The notes under the pieces were generated by a model. That model saw only the letters and a list, made by a program, of their open reading frames with translations. It was not told the DNA's origin and did not search any database. The translations under genes were made by a program, and so were the position numbers. DNA of 64,000 nt from Bacteroidales bacterium (GTDB lineage: Bacteria; Bacteroidota; Bacteroidia; Bacteroidales; UBA932). The stretch is from NCBI GenBank assembly GCA_017544265.1, contig JAFYEM010000030.1, forward strand, positions 1 through 64,000, read 5' to 3'. Positions 35,931 through 46,181 of this stretch are shown here, one piece after another (within the stretch, counting starts at the first letter, position 1; every line of letters starts with the position of its first letter).

Positions 35931-37148
35931 TCACCACCACCAGGAGATTGACTTTGGATTCTCCTCTTCAATAATCTTTGCCGTGGCGGCACCGACCTTA
36001 TCGGGCAGATTAACGAAAAAGTCTATGCCGGTCTTTTCTTCCAGAGCACGGACGGACAAGGACATCGACTTGGATATTGCCATATCCGCAAGGCTCTCGT
36101 CATGGTCCAGCCATACGGCGCAGGCATTGTAGCCGCCATGCCCAAGGGTGCCGGAAGAGGAAAGCCTGAGGACCGCCTTGTAATAAGCCGAAGGCTTGGT
36201 GACACTCTTTCCGACATTGTCGGTGACCTTTCCGCCGGGAGGGTCTATTATACAGCCCGTCACGACGTAAAGCGTATCCGAGGCCCTTGCCCATGCGCGG
36301 ACCTTGTCCTCCAGCCTTGCCCATACTCCGCTGTTGAAAGCGTGGTTCTGGGGCGTCATGTTGGTGCCGTAGAATGTCTCCATATTGGCCGCGAGGTTGT
36401 AACGGTCAGCCGAAGGAATCTGATGGCCCCTGTCAATGCCATATACCCCAAAGCCACTGTAAAGCACCGCCTGGTCGTCCTTCGGCATAAGCGGATCCAG
36501 GCCCCAGGCCTCGCTTCGCTTACCGGTGCCGCCGATAAGGCCGGTGTTAAGCGGATAAGCCACCCAGATGGCAACCCGGGCGCCGTAGTCAAAATAGTAG
36601 GAATAGTTGCGGGTGCGCTTCGCCCTTCCGCTTACCATTATGGTCATGGGATGATGGTAGAAGTCCAGGCCGTCATCCGCACTGGTGGCGGGAAGTTCCA
36701 GCCACTTGGGCGCAGCGGTGGGGGTACCCTTCCTCTTGGACGGGGTCACCTCCCCTTTCCCGAACTGGGAAAGGGTCACGGAAGAACTTCCGTCAGCTGT
36801 CTTAAGCTGCAGGGTAACGGAACGGGATTCCTCCGAGTCATTGGCCCCGCAGACGAAAATCGGGCTGGCGCTGCCGATTCCGGTCCTGGGATTCAGGCTG
36901 CCCCATTCGGCCGTTTCCGCCGGATAGGTGATTTCTATGCTCCACTCCAAGTCCTGGGCGACGGAAACATAGACGAACATCCCTTCCGACATGCCTTCAG
37001 AAGGGATGGACAGAGTCTCCGCGTCTATGGACGGAGGAAAGAACACCTTGTCCTTCTTTTCGTCCTTGCATGAAACAAGCGTCAGTGACAGTGCGGTCAG
37101 CACTGCCACCGGCGCAAGCAGAATATGCTTTATAAAGGGCTTCAGCAT
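35931..37148 (-). CDS. DNA/RNA non-specific endonuclease (NUC1) lipoprotein
   Basis: A 405-residue secreted nuclease. The signal peptide ends at a lipobox (LTLVSCKDEKK). Residues about 40-130 form a BACON-like beta domain. The nuclease domain follows, with the beta-beta-alpha-metal motif DRGHQIPSADR (His242 as general base) and NMTPQNHAFN supplying the metal-binding Asn. Such enzymes cut double- and single-stranded DNA and RNA without sequence preference. The ATG lies immediately after the stop of the upstream BACON/OB-fold gene, and the EEP gene follows after 32 nt. Confidence 0.92.
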   Translation of the reverse strand: MLKPFIKHILLAPVAVLTALSLTLVSCKDEKKDKVFFPPSIDAETLSIPSEGMSEGMFVYVSVAQDLEWSIEITYPAETAEWGSLNPRTGIGSASPIFVCGANDSEESRSVTLQLKTADGSSSVTLSQFGKGEVTPSKRKGTPTAAPKWLELPATSADDGLDFYHHPMTIMVSGRAKRTRNYSYYFDYGARVAIWVAYPLNTGLIGGTGKRSEAWGLDPLMPKDDQAVLYSGFGVYGIDRGHQIPSADRYNLAANMETFYGTNMTPQNHAFNSGVWARLEDKVRAWARASDTLYVVTGCIIDPPGGKVTDNVGKSVTKPSAYYKAVLRLSSSGTLGHGGYNACAVWLDHDESLADMAISKSMSLSVRALEEKTGIDFFVNLPDKVGAATAKIIEEENPKSISWWW

Positions 37149-40100
37149 TTATTCTGTGACTAACTTGTAAACTACAGGGTTGGCCTGAGTCCCTTTATAA
37201 AGGGAGAAACGTTCACTTCCCTTGGAAGTATTGTACTGAAGAGTATTATATTCCGGCTGATCCGTATGCTCACATTTAAACTGGAACGCGCTATTTGCGC
37301 CTGCGGTCACCTTGAAAGCGGTCTTAGCCGACGCCTCCGAGTACAGACGGCAAGTATTCTTGTTGCTGGAAGAACTGGTGCTGTTCCTTAGGCCCAGGTA
37401 ATTATCCCCGAGCTTGATATCGACGGCGCCTGAAACGGAACTGGCAGACATTTCAACAATGTACGCGGACACATCATCTACATCCGCCATATCTATTGTT
37501 CCAGTGCCGGAGGCTTCGGTGCTGGTTCCTGAGAAGATATATCCGTCTTTTGTTGTCGATGCAGTACCGGCATCGTTACGCATAGGGACAATCACACCTG
37601 AATTCGCGGTGGCCTCGTAACCGATGATGAAGCTTCCGCCGGAAGTAATATCGGAGACGCTGGCAACCCTCACCCACGAGCCTCCGGGCGTATCGCCCTT
37701 GGCCTTGGCGACTGTAATGGTCACGACTACATCACTTACGCCTTCTGCGCTCACGGTCACGTGATACACTTTCGCAGCCTCGGTGCTCTCGTTCACGGGG
37801 AATGAAACCATGACGACTCCCTCACCTGCGGTGGTGTAGTCAACTACGCACTCCTGATTGTCGGAAACGGCCGTCCAGCCTTCGACATTGGTGTAAACTA
37901 TGAAGGAAGTACCCTCAGCGTCCGCAGCCACATTGAGTGTGTTGTTATTTACTCTCAGGTAAGGAGCGGCTTCGCCGGAGATTTCATGGGACACATAGAT
38001 GAACTGGTGATAGTTGTTCTTGCTGTTCCAGGAATCGTAATAGCCGAGAACCGTCACCTCGTCACCTTCGTTGAACTTCTGCTTGTCGGCGTTCACCATA
38101 TCTGCAAAGGAGATGTAATTGTTCGCTCCTTCGGGAGTAAACTGAAGGTAATTGCCGTTTACTACTGTCTTCGCCGAGAAAGTGGCATAGAAAGGAGAAT
38201 TATTCGCAGGCGCGGCAAGTGAATTCAGGGTCTCACCGTCAAGTTCGATAGGAGCCGGATAAGGTACCTCGTTACCTTCCGACACCAGTTTCGTCTGGGG
38301 ACCGGTAATTTCAAGCAACCCGTTGTACCAGGAAACCTTGCCTGTAATATTTACCTTGTCGCCTATCTTGCGGCCATGACTGGTACTGTTCGCATAGATG
38401 TAAACAGCCGCGATTCCGTCAGTAACGATATAGTTTTTGTAAGAAACCGCGGAGACGAAGACATTGTACATTTCAACTTCGGCGTTATTGTCAAGCTCCC
38501 AGATTGTCAAGAGGTCTGTAGTCTGGGAGACATCGACAGCCTTTGCCTGGGTTATGGTGACGACCACATCATCCACATCATCACCCGAGATTGTAAGATG
38601 GGCCACTACGTCGCTCTCCAGGGACTCGTTTGCGGGGAAGGTAACAGTGACCTCCGCATTGTTTTCACCCGATGCAGGAGCCGCGACAAAGTCAGGGTTG
38701 TCGGAGACTATGCTCCAGGCGATGTTCGACTGGATATTGAACTTGGCGCTGGTCGCATCAGCCTTGACGGGGATGCTTGCAGGGCTCGCGGCAAGACGAG
38801 GTTCGGTAGCGGAATTCGGATCGTAGGTAACTGCAACTTCCTTCACTCTCCATTGCCCTGAACCGGAAGGACGGGTAATAGTGACTGCGTTCGCGGAGCC
38901 CGCCCATACGGCCTTGCTGTTCTCAGCGTCAATGGTCAGAGTGCCACCGTCCACGACATCGGTCGCATCAGGCATATAAGTGTTGTTGTTTTCCTTGGGA
39001 GCGAAAAGATACTCGATCTTCACTATCTTCAGGGGAGATTCAATCTTGAGGGAACCGCCGCCGTAGATACGGAAGCCGCTGCCGACGTCATAGTACTTTC
39101 CGTTGTTTCCGCCTCCGCCGAAGCTGAAGGTGGCGTCACCGATGGTAATCGGGGCTGAAGGGGCATTTCCATTGGTTATTCCGTTATCGTGGGCCACATT
39201 GGGAGATACGAACACGTCGTCACCCGTCAGAGTCGCGGGAACAGGATTCCAGGTCGCTTCGCCGGAAAGAGAAATGGCGAGAATCGGATGATATTCGTTA
39301 CTGCTGGTTGCAGTCTTGGCTTCCCAGGGAAGGAGATATCCAACAATTTCAACCTCATTGCCGTCCGAATATTCAGTTCCGCTTTCATCCTTGTACATCG
39401 CAGAATCCGCAAATGCAAGTGACAGCATCTTGTCATAACCTTCCACGATGAAATTGGTGTAGCTCCCTTCTTTCTTGACAGTTGCGGTGCACTTGACATA
39501 GATAGGGTACCACGGGCCGGTGTATCCCTTAGAATCCTCATCAGTGGGCGTGGCAACCCTGTATTCATTCAACTTTGCCGGAGTGAGTTCTTCCGGCTCG
39601 GGATATGCAGGTGTCGCGGTGCCGACTTTCTTCTGGCTGGCGTCCACAATCTCATATTCGCCCTTGTAATACTTGAACGTACCGATTATGGAAGCCTTGT
39701 CACCGATCTTAAGACCATGGTTGGCATCTTTCCCGATATAGACATATATATGAACCGTTCCGTCAGAGATGATATAACCTCTGGTGTTTACAGCGGTGAC
39801 GGTGGCGTTTGTCACGGTAACCTGAGTGCCGGGCGCAGTCTTGATAACATCGGCAAGGCTGGTAACATCCTCGGTGTCGGGAATCTGGTCACTCATGTCA
39901 AGGCCGAGGGACACGGCCTTGCTGAAGTCGAGGGCCTCTCCGCCGGCGGAGGCGATGAGCTTCATATCGTCTATGCTGTACTTGCTTGCCGCCTTGGTGT
40001 CCACAACCTTGAACACCACAGTGAGTTTTTCAGTGCCGGAAGGAACGGTAAATTTGCCTTCAGCCAGATCCCAAGCTCCGATAGGGGCCTCTCCTGCGGC

Positions 40101-40874
40101 GAAGGTGCAAGGGAGTTCGACACCCTTAACGCCATCGATGGAGACATAGACCTTGAATTCATTCCAATTGAAGGTATTGTCAGTATCATCCATGCTGTAG
40201 CGATTACCACCGAAGGAGAGGGCGAAGGAACTCTTTCCGCCGAGGGCTATTTCCTTCACGGCGAACATGGCGTTGGAACCGAAGAAGAGCTTGTTATGGC
40301 CGGAGCCCTCATACTTGGAGTATTTAGGATCCTTGTCGTTGGAAAGTTTGCCGCTCTGGCGGGCGCTAATCCCCTTGAATTCATATTTGACCTCCTCTTT
40401 CCCGTAGCCTTCTTCATTCTTCCAGCAATCAGATTTGTCCAGGGTGGGCCAGCCGCTGTTATCGACAGCGTCTTCTTTATCGAAGTTGTTCCTATAGACA
40501 AGGGCCTCTTCTTCGCTGCCTGCTTCGCCTTTCTGGCTTACGGTGAGGACAGCTTCCGAGAGGCCGATGCTGAATTTTACCTTGGCCGTACGGTCGGTGC
40601 CGGGATTTGCTTTGGCTGTAATAGTAACTTTCTGCTTGTCAGCGGAGGCTTCGCCGCCGTTAGGTGAGAAAGAAAGCCATGTAGCTGAGCTGGAGATGGA
40701 CCATTTACGGGTCGCAAGAAGGTCGATGGTCTGGCTGGATCCGGCTTCGGACTCCAGGGTAATCGATTCGGGATCAACCGAAATCTGGGCGGCGCCCAGA
40801 TCCTTCTCTTGCTTACAGCTTGCCGCAAACGCGGTCACGGCCAGGACTGTCATCAGAAAATGTCTGAATTTCAT
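37149..40874 (-). CDS. Giant multidomain BACON/OB-fold surface lipoprotein
   Basis: A 1241-residue lipoprotein (VTAFAASCKQEKD). Domains in order: BACON-like 1 (about 30-118, ISVDPESITLESEAGSSQTI), a beta-rich sandwich (about 125-315), OB-fold 1 (about 340-430, GTQVTVTNATVTAVNTRGYI), a second sandwich, BACON-like 2 (about 705-790), OB-fold 2 (about 800-885, closely similar to OB-fold 1: SYKNYIVTDGIAAVYIYANS), BACON-like 3 (about 985-1070), and a C-terminal module with YLGLRNSTSSSSNKNTCRLY. BACON modules often act as spacers or carbohydrate/mucin adhesion domains; OB folds suggest nucleic-acid binding. First gene of the operon with nucleases and a TonB receptor, so capture of nucleic acid at the surface is inferred. 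Confidence 0.8.
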   Translation of the reverse strand: MKFRHFLMTVLAVTAFAASCKQEKDLGAAQISVDPESITLESEAGSSQTIDLLATRKWSISSSATWLSFSPNGGEASADKQKVTITAKANPGTDRTAKVKFSIGLSEAVLTVSQKGEAGSEEEALVYRNNFDKEDAVDNSGWPTLDKSDCWKNEEGYGKEEVKYEFKGISARQSGKLSNDKDPKYSKYEGSGHNKLFFGSNAMFAVKEIALGGKSSFALSFGGNRYSMDDTDNTFNWNEFKVYVSIDGVKGVELPCTFAAGEAPIGAWDLAEGKFTVPSGTEKLTVVFKVVDTKAASKYSIDDMKLIASAGGEALDFSKAVSLGLDMSDQIPDTEDVTSLADVIKTAPGTQVTVTNATVTAVNTRGYIISDGTVHIYVYIGKDANHGLKIGDKASIIGTFKYYKGEYEIVDASQKKVGTATPAYPEPEELTPAKLNEYRVATPTDEDSKGYTGPWYPIYVKCTATVKKEGSYTNFIVEGYDKMLSLAFADSAMYKDESGTEYSDGNEVEIVGYLLPWEAKTATSSNEYHPILAISLSGEATWNPVPATLTGDDVFVSPNVAHDNGITNGNAPSAPITIGDATFSFGGGGNNGKYYDVGSGFRIYGGGSLKIESPLKIVKIEYLFAPKENNNTYMPDATDVVDGGTLTIDAENSKAVWAGSANAVTITRPSGSGQWRVKEVAVTYDPNSATEPRLAASPASIPVKADATSAKFNIQSNIAWSIVSDNPDFVAAPASGENNAEVTVTFPANESLESDVVAHLTISGDDVDDVVVTITQAKAVDVSQTTDLLTIWELDNNAEVEMYNVFVSAVSYKNYIVTDGIAAVYIYANSTSHGRKIGDKVNITGKVSWYNGLLEITGPQTKLVSEGNEVPYPAPIELDGETLNSLAAPANNSPFYATFSAKTVVNGNYLQFTPEGANNYISFADMVNADKQKFNEGDEVTVLGYYDSWNSKNNYHQFIYVSHEISGEAAPYLRVNNNTLNVAADAEGTSFIVYTNVEGWTAVSDNQECVVDYTTAGEGVVMVSFPVNESTEAAKVYHVTVSAEGVSDVVVTITVAKAKGDTPGGSWVRVASVSDITSGGSFIIGYEATANSGVIVPMRNDAGTASTTKDGYIFSGTSTEASGTGTIDMADVDDVSAYIVEMSASSVSGAVDIKLGDNYLGLRNSTSSSSNKNTCRLYSEASAKTAFKVTAGANSAFQFKCEHTDQPEYNTLQYNTSKGSERFSLYKGTQANPVVYKLVTE

Positions 40875-40924
40875 AATGTTAAAAGTTTTAAATAATTGTT
40901 GCGTTTTTATGCCTGGTTAGTCTT

Positions 40925-40933
40925 GCAAATATA
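40925..40933 (-). promoter_or_regulatory. -7 box for the BACON/nuclease/TonB operon
   Basis: Minus strand reads TATATTTGC, 50 nt before the ATG at 40874. It is divergent from the ygjP-like promoter in a 117-bp gap. Confidence 0.6.
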
Positions 40934-40978
40934 GGCAAATATTTTGCGAAATTCAACACCGCTTCGAATGATTTTTTC

Positions 40979-40987
40979 TATATTTGT
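40979..40987 (+). promoter_or_regulatory. -7 box abutting the ygjP-like start (leaderless candidate)
   Basis: Reads TATATTTGT and ends 4 nt before the ATG at 40992. It argues against the in-frame ATG at 40944, which lies upstream of this promoter. Confidence 0.6.
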
Positions 40988-40991
40988 GCAC

Positions 40992-41555
40992 ATGTTGGAA
41001 AAGACCCATACAGACCACGAACTGGGGCCGATTCTGCTTAGGAAAGGAGGGCGGTACCGCCGTGTGTCCCTGAGAGTCAGCCGCCGTAGCGGGATAGTCG
41101 TGACCATGCCTTGGACGGTGGCCTTTTCCTACGGGCTGGGCTTCGCCCTGTCCAGGAGAGAGTGGATTCTGAAAACCCGGAAAAAGCTTTCTGAATGTCC
41201 TGCAGAGTCATTCGGGGACATAGAAGCACTGCGGGAGAAGGCTCGGAAAGTGCTTCCTGCAAGGACCCTTGAACTCGCCCGGGAGTGCGGCTTCACGCCC
41301 TCGAAAATCACCGTAAAGGACAATCATTCCAACTGGGGAAGCTGCTCGGCCAAAGGAAATATCAACCTGAACCTGAGGCTTGCGGCTCTTCCTGAGCAGC
41401 TCAGGGACTATGTCATACTCCACGAACTCGCTCATCTGAAGTATCTGAACCACGGGAAAGAGTTCCACTCGCTGCTGGATGAGCTGTGTCTAAGACTGCT
41501 CGGCGAGAGCGAAGTCCGCCTTTCCGGAGAACTGAAAAAATACCGTCTATGTTAA
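40992..41555 (+). CDS. YgjP-like zinc metallopeptidase (DUF45/M48-related)
   Basis: A 187-residue cytoplasmic protein starting MLEKTHTDHELGPILL. The zinc-binding motif is HELAHLKYLNH (His144, His148, His154), and the family core NWGSCSAKGNINLNLRL precedes it. The family function is poorly known; homologues are annotated as putative metal-dependent hydrolases. The stop overlaps the aroK start by 7 nt, so the two genes are translationally coupled. Confidence 0.9.
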   Translation: MLEKTHTDHELGPILLRKGGRYRRVSLRVSRRSGIVVTMPWTVAFSYGLGFALSRREWILKTRKKLSECPAESFGDIEALREKARKVLPARTLELARECGFTPSKITVKDNHSNWGSCSAKGNINLNLRLAALPEQLRDYVILHELAHLKYLNHGKEFHSLLDELCLRLLGESEVRLSGELKKYRLC

Positions 41556-42049
41556 CTGCGCTGACCGGGTTTATGGGGTGCGGTAAAAGCACCGTTGGAA
41601 GGGCCCTCGCCGAGAGCCTCGGCGTCCCGTTCCTGGATTTGGACGAAATCATCGAAAAACGCTGCGGCGCTGCTCCGGCGGACATTATCCGGAGCGAAGG
41701 AGAAGCCGCTTTCCGCCGGAAGGAGGCAGCCGCGCTTAAAGATACCGTCGCCCGCTACGGCAGCTCCGACGCCATTCTCTCTCTCGGCGGCGGCGCCGTC
41801 ATAGACCCCGCATCATCGCGACTTGTTCACGATAAAACCCTCTGCATCTATCTCAGGGCTACAGTCGAAACCCTTGAAGAAAACCTTCAGATCTCCCCCG
41901 GTGACCGCCCCGTACTTCAAGGCACATCCGTCGCCGAACTGCTCTCCGCCCGCGCCCCCATCTACGAAGCAGCCGCCGGAGTCATTATAGACATCGACGG
42001 CCTAACGACTGAAAACATCGTTGACGAAATCATTATTTCAGTGCTGTAG
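41549..42049 (+). CDS. aroK: Shikimate kinase
   Basis: A 166-residue enzyme that phosphorylates shikimate in the chorismate pathway. From the ATG at 41549 the protein begins MLTALTGFMGCGKSTVGRAL, with the P-loop in the first 15 residues as usual. Other motifs are FLDLDEIIEKR (shikimate-binding Asp), FRRKEAAAL, ILSLGGGAV and DRPVL. A longer reading from 41486 would lie inside the preceding gene and is rejected. The gene ends 33 bp from the convergent recJ. Confidence 0.95.
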   Translation: MLTALTGFMGCGKSTVGRALAESLGVPFLDLDEIIEKRCGAAPADIIRSEGEAAFRRKEAAALKDTVARYGSSDAILSLGGGAVIDPASSRLVHDKTLCIYLRATVETLEENLQISPGDRPVLQGTSVAELLSARAPIYEAAAGVIIDIDGLTTENIVDEIIISVL

Positions 42050-42082
42050 GACGGCAGTTGGCAAGGATCCGGCGCGCGGCAA

Positions 42083-43810
42083 CTAAATAAGTTCCTCCCT
42101 CTCACGCATGTCGCGAAGGCGGAGCTGCACGGTTGAAGAACCGCGATAATAATTTTCCACTATGGAATAGCAGACATCAATCGGATTTCCAGCCTTGATG
42201 TAGTCGTAATATTCGGCCATATTGAAGGCTATCGCCGGAATCTGGCGGTATGGCTGCGACTCCTGGACAAGGTCCAGTTTAAGGTGAAGCCCGTCAGCTC
42301 CCACCTTGCGCGCAGCCCCGTTGTCATAGACATCCTCTGTCAGGAAGACAGGGTTGGCATTGTCCGGGCCGAACGGCTGGAACTGCTTGAGGATACGGAC
42401 GAACTTTGGGGTTATCTGCGCGAAATCCAGACGGGCGTCAATCTCCGTCACCGGAGTCAGGCTCACTTCCGTTATAGCCTTGGAAACGAAGGAGTTCATA
42501 CGGGTGCAGAACTCCCTTAGGTTTTCCTCCTTCAGGGTCAGGCCGGCCGCATAGACATGCCCTCCGAAATTCTCCAGCAGGGGTGCGCAACTCTCGATTG
42601 CGGCATACAGGTCGAAGCCCTGGACGCTGCGGGCGCTGCCGGTAATGAAGCCGTTGGACTTGGTCAGGACCACCGTTGGCTTATAGAAAACTTCCACCAG
42701 GCGCGAGGCGACGATACCCACGACACCCTTGTTCCACGAAGGATTATAGACAATGGTGACATTCTCCGTCTCCAGTGCCGTGCCGCTGCGGACCATTTCC
42801 ACGGCTTCCTGCGTGATTACCCTGTCTATATTCTTGCGCTCGGTGTTGTTGTCGTTGATTTTCTCGCCTATGCGGAAAGCCGAGACATCGTCCGTCGCCG
42901 TGAGAAGTTCCACCGCGAGGCGCCCCGATTCCATCCTTCCGGCGGCATTTATTCTCGGGCCGATCTTGAAGACTATATCATCTATGGAAAGGTGTCCGGG
43001 CTCCAGCTTGGAAAGGCTTATCATCGCGAGAAGGCCCTTGCGCGGGCTCTCGTTGAGCCGTTTCAGGCCGTAATGGGCCAGAATCCTGTTCTCCCCCATC
43101 ATGGAAACCAGGTCGGATGCGATGGAGACCACCTGAAGGTCCAGCAGCGGCTCCAGTTCTTCGAAAGGAATACCGTATTTCGCGGCATAGCCCTGGACGA
43201 ACTTGAAACCCACTCCGCAGCCGCAGAGGTCGTCGAAGGGATAGTGGCAGTCCTCCCGTTTGGGATCCAGCACCGCAACCGCCGCGGGAATAGTCTCCTC
43301 CGGCAGGTGGTGGTCGCAGATAATCATGTCTATGCCCTTGCTGCGGGCATATTCCACCTTGTCTATGGCCTTGATGCCGCAGTCCAGGGTGATAATCAGG
43401 CGGAAGCCGTTGTCAGAAGCCCAGTCTATGCCTTTGAAGGACACGCCGTAACCCTCGTCGTAACGGTCCGGAATATAATAGTCCACATCCCTGGTGAAGC
43501 GGCGGATGAAGGAAAGCAGCTGCGCCACCGCGGTGGTGCCGTCCACGTCATAATCCCCATAGACAAGGATTTTTTCGCCTTTCTCTATGGCGCAGTGCAG
43601 ACGCTCCACGGCCTTGTCCATATCTTTCATAAGGAAAGGGTCGTGGAGGTCTTCAAGAGAGGGACGGAAAAAAGTGCGGGCCTGCTCGAAAGTGGTGACT
43701 CCCCTTTGCACAAGCAGTTCGGACAAGACCTTGTCTATGCCGAGTTCGGCCGACAGCCTTGCCACCTGCTCCTGGGGAGCAGCCTCCTTCAATGTCCACA
43801 CTTTTTCCAA
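42083..43810 (-). CDS. recJ: Single-stranded-DNA 5'-3' exonuclease RecJ
   Basis: A 575-residue DHH-family exonuclease used in recombination and repair. Catalytic motifs are VYGDYDVDGTTA, ITLDCGIK, ICDHHLPEE and DPKRED, followed by the DHHA1 region with GIVASRLVE and SARSVQGFDL. The C-terminal OB domain includes RLDFAQITPKFV and QPFGPDNANPVF. It starts 9 bp after the pnp stop and may be transcribed with it. Confidence 0.96.
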   Translation of the reverse strand: MEKVWTLKEAAPQEQVARLSAELGIDKVLSELLVQRGVTTFEQARTFFRPSLEDLHDPFLMKDMDKAVERLHCAIEKGEKILVYGDYDVDGTTAVAQLLSFIRRFTRDVDYYIPDRYDEGYGVSFKGIDWASDNGFRLIITLDCGIKAIDKVEYARSKGIDMIICDHHLPEETIPAAVAVLDPKREDCHYPFDDLCGCGVGFKFVQGYAAKYGIPFEELEPLLDLQVVSIASDLVSMMGENRILAHYGLKRLNESPRKGLLAMISLSKLEPGHLSIDDIVFKIGPRINAAGRMESGRLAVELLTATDDVSAFRIGEKINDNNTERKNIDRVITQEAVEMVRSGTALETENVTIVYNPSWNKGVVGIVASRLVEVFYKPTVVLTKSNGFITGSARSVQGFDLYAAIESCAPLLENFGGHVYAAGLTLKEENLREFCTRMNSFVSKAITEVSLTPVTEIDARLDFAQITPKFVRILKQFQPFGPDNANPVFLTEDVYDNGAARKVGADGLHLKLDLVQESQPYRQIPAIAFNMAEYYDYIKAGNPIDVCYSIVENYYRGSSTVQLRLRDMREREELI

Positions 43811-43819
43811 GGGAGAATC

Positions 43820-46141
43820 CTAGAATACGTCGGGTTCTTTATTCTCGGGAGTTTCCTCGCTGCGGCGGGGGTGACGATCACCCTTTCCGGGACGGTCGCC
43901 ACGGCGGTCTCCGCGACGCTCGCCGCCCTTGCGGTCGGAACCGCGGCGGTCAGAACCACCTTCGCGGCGGGGTCCGCGTCCCTTGGGAGCGGGCTCCACA
44001 TAGCCTTCGGGCTTCTCGGTGAGAGCGCGCATGGAAAGGCGCATCTTGCCGGTCTTGGCGTCGATTTCGAGGAGTTTCACATCCACCTCGTCGCCCACCT
44101 TCAGCACGTCCTCGACCTTGTCGGTCTTGCCCCATGCGATTTCGCTCACATGCAGCAGGCCTTCCTTTCCAGGGAGGATTTCGATGAATGCACCGAACTC
44201 CAGGATAGACACCACCTTTCCGTGATAGACCTGTCCGGCCTCGGGGACTGCACAGATGTCCTTGATGCGCTGCAGGGCTGCGTCCATGGCTGCCTTGTCC
44301 ACGCCGAAGATATCCACGACACCCTTGGTACCGCCGTCCGCGGCAGGAACTTCCTCGATGGTGATGGTGGTACCGGTCTCCTTCTGGAGGCCCTGGATGG
44401 TCTCTCCGCCCTTGCCGATGACCGCGCCGATGAATTCGGAAGGAATCTCGATCTGGATGATGCGGGGCACGTGAGGCTTGTAGTCCTCGCGGGGCTCGGA
44501 GATGGTTTTGAGCATTTCGCCCATGATGTGGAGACGTCCCTGGCGGGCCTGCTCGAGAGCTTTCTCGAGGACCTCGTAGCTGAGTCCGTCCACCTTGATG
44601 TCCATCTGGGTGGCGGTGATACCGTCCCTGGTACCTGCGACCTTGAAGTCCATGTCGCCGAGGTGGTCCTCGTCACCGAGGATGTCGGAGAGGATGGCGT
44701 AACGGTCGTTCGGATGTTCGGCGTCGGTGATAAGGCCCATGGCGATGCCGGCTACCGGCTTGCGGATCTTGACGCCGGCGTCCATGAGGGCGAGGCAGCC
44801 GCCGCAGATGGAGGCCTGGGAAGAGGAGCCGTTGGACTCGAGGATATCGGAAACTACGCGAACTGCGTAGGGGAATTCGGGAGCCTTGGGCATAACGGCC
44901 TTGAGGGCGCGGTATGCGAGGTTTCCGTGACCGATTTCGCGGCGGGAAATGCCACGTGAGGCACGGGCTTCACCGGTTGCGAAAGGAGGGAAGTTGTAGT
45001 GGAGGACGAACTGTTGGGTATCCTGGATCAGGACCTCGTCCATTTCCTTCATATCGAGTTTGGTACCCAGAGTGACGGAGGCCAGGGCCTGGGTCTCTCC
45101 TCGGGTGAAAATAGCGCTTCCGTGGGCGCAGGGCAGATAATCCACCTCGCTCCATATAGGACGCACCTGGTCGGTGTGGCGGCCGTCCAGACGAAGGCCT
45201 TCGTCCAGGATGAGGTTGCGCATCGCAGCCTTCTCCACATCGTGGTAGTAGCGGGCGACCATTTTCTTCTTTGCTTCACGCTCATCCTCGGGAATAGTCT
45301 CGAGAAAGCTCTCCATCAGGGCCTCGAAGGCATCGGCACGCTCGTGTTTGGGGCGTGCGGACTTGGCTATGTCATAGGCCTTCTGATAGCAGAATGACTC
45401 GACTGCCTTGCGCAGATCTTCGTCCTGCTCGTCGCGGGGATAGTCCCTCTTGACCTCTTTTCCGCACTCCTTGTTGAGTTCAACCTGAACCAGGCAGTGC
45501 TTCTTTATCTCTTCGTGGGCGAACTTGATGGCCTCGAGCATGTCGTGCTCGGAAACCTCGTTCATTTCGCCTTCGACCATCATTATATTTTCATAGGTGG
45601 CGGCGACCATAAGTTCGAGATCCGCCCTCTCCATGTCGAAGAAAGTGGGATTGATGACGAACTGACCGTCAATGCGGCAGACCTTGACCTCGGAGATAGG
45701 GCCGAGGAAAGGCAGGTCGCTGGTGGCGAGGGCCGCGGATGCAGCGAGGGCTGCGAGGGCGTCCGGCTGGGTGTCCTTATCGGCAGAGATAAGATTGATG
45801 GTGACGAAAACCGCGAGGTGGAAATCGTCCGGGAACAGCGGCCTCAGGGCCCTGTCCACGAGGCGGGCCACGAGGACTTCATAGTCGGAGGCCTTGCCTT
45901 CGCGTTTCATGAATCCGCCGGGGAAACGGCCTGCAGAATAGAATTTTTCCTTGTAGTCAACCTGCAGGGGAAGGAAATCGACATCTTCGCCGACTTCTTT
46001 GGCGCAGGTTACGGTTGCGAGCAGCATGGTGCCGCCCATTTTGACGACAGCGGATCCGTCCGCCTGTTTCGCGAGCTTGCCGGTTTCGATTTCGATGACA
46101 CGTCCGTCAGCAAGTTCGATGGTCTTTTTGATAATGTTCAT
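43820..46141 (-). CDS. pnp: Polyribonucleotide nucleotidyltransferase with RG-rich tail
   Basis: A 773-residue phosphorolytic 3'-5' exoribonuclease. Two RNase PH domains ([51 protein letters not shown]) flank the all-helical domain. A KH domain ([20 protein letters not shown]) and an S1 domain ([20 protein letters not shown]) follow. Beyond S1 the protein has a highly charged tail rich in Arg, Gly, Asp and Lys (residues about 715-773), which could bind RNA or other proteins. It follows rpsO, the classic arrangement, with a terminator-like hairpin between them. Confidence 0.97.
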   Translation of the reverse strand: MNIIKKTIELADGRVIEIETGKLAKQADGSAVVKMGGTMLLATVTCAKEVGEDVDFLPLQVDYKEKFYSAGRFPGGFMKREGKASDYEVLVARLVDRALRPLFPDDFHLAVFVTINLISADKDTQPDALAALAASAALATSDLPFLGPISEVKVCRIDGQFVINPTFFDMERADLELMVAATYENIMMVEGEMNEVSEHDMLEAIKFAHEEIKKHCLVQVELNKECGKEVKRDYPRDEQDEDLRKAVESFCYQKAYDIAKSARPKHERADAFEALMESFLETIPEDEREAKKKMVARYYHDVEKAAMRNLILDEGLRLDGRHTDQVRPIWSEVDYLPCAHGSAIFTRGETQALASVTLGTKLDMKEMDEVLIQDTQQFVLHYNFPPFATGEARASRGISRREIGHGNLAYRALKAVMPKAPEFPYAVRVVSDILESNGSSSQASICGGCLALMDAGVKIRKPVAGIAMGLITDAEHPNDRYAILSDILGDEDHLGDMDFKVAGTRDGITATQMDIKVDGLSYEVLEKALEQARQGRLHIMGEMLKTISEPREDYKPHVPRIIQIEIPSEFIGAVIGKGGETIQGLQKETGTTITIEEVPAADGGTKGVVDIFGVDKAAMDAALQRIKDICAVPEAGQVYHGKVVSILEFGAFIEILPGKEGLLHVSEIAWGKTDKVEDVLKVGDEVDVKLLEIDAKTGKMRLSMRALTEKPEGYVEPAPKGRGPRREGGSDRRGSDRKGGERRGDRRGDRPGKGDRHPRRSEETPENKEPDVF

Positions 46142-46181
46142 TTCGTTTACTTTATTACGTCTTACGTCTTTTATGGTAGTT

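Noticed and set aside
41486-41548. Longer start for aroK
   Set aside because: It lies within the ygjP-like gene and adds residues before the P-loop that shikimate kinases do not have.
42557-44959. Open frame of 800 codons on the plus strand
   Set aside because: It spans recJ and the 3' part of pnp in antisense; both real genes carry full family motifs.
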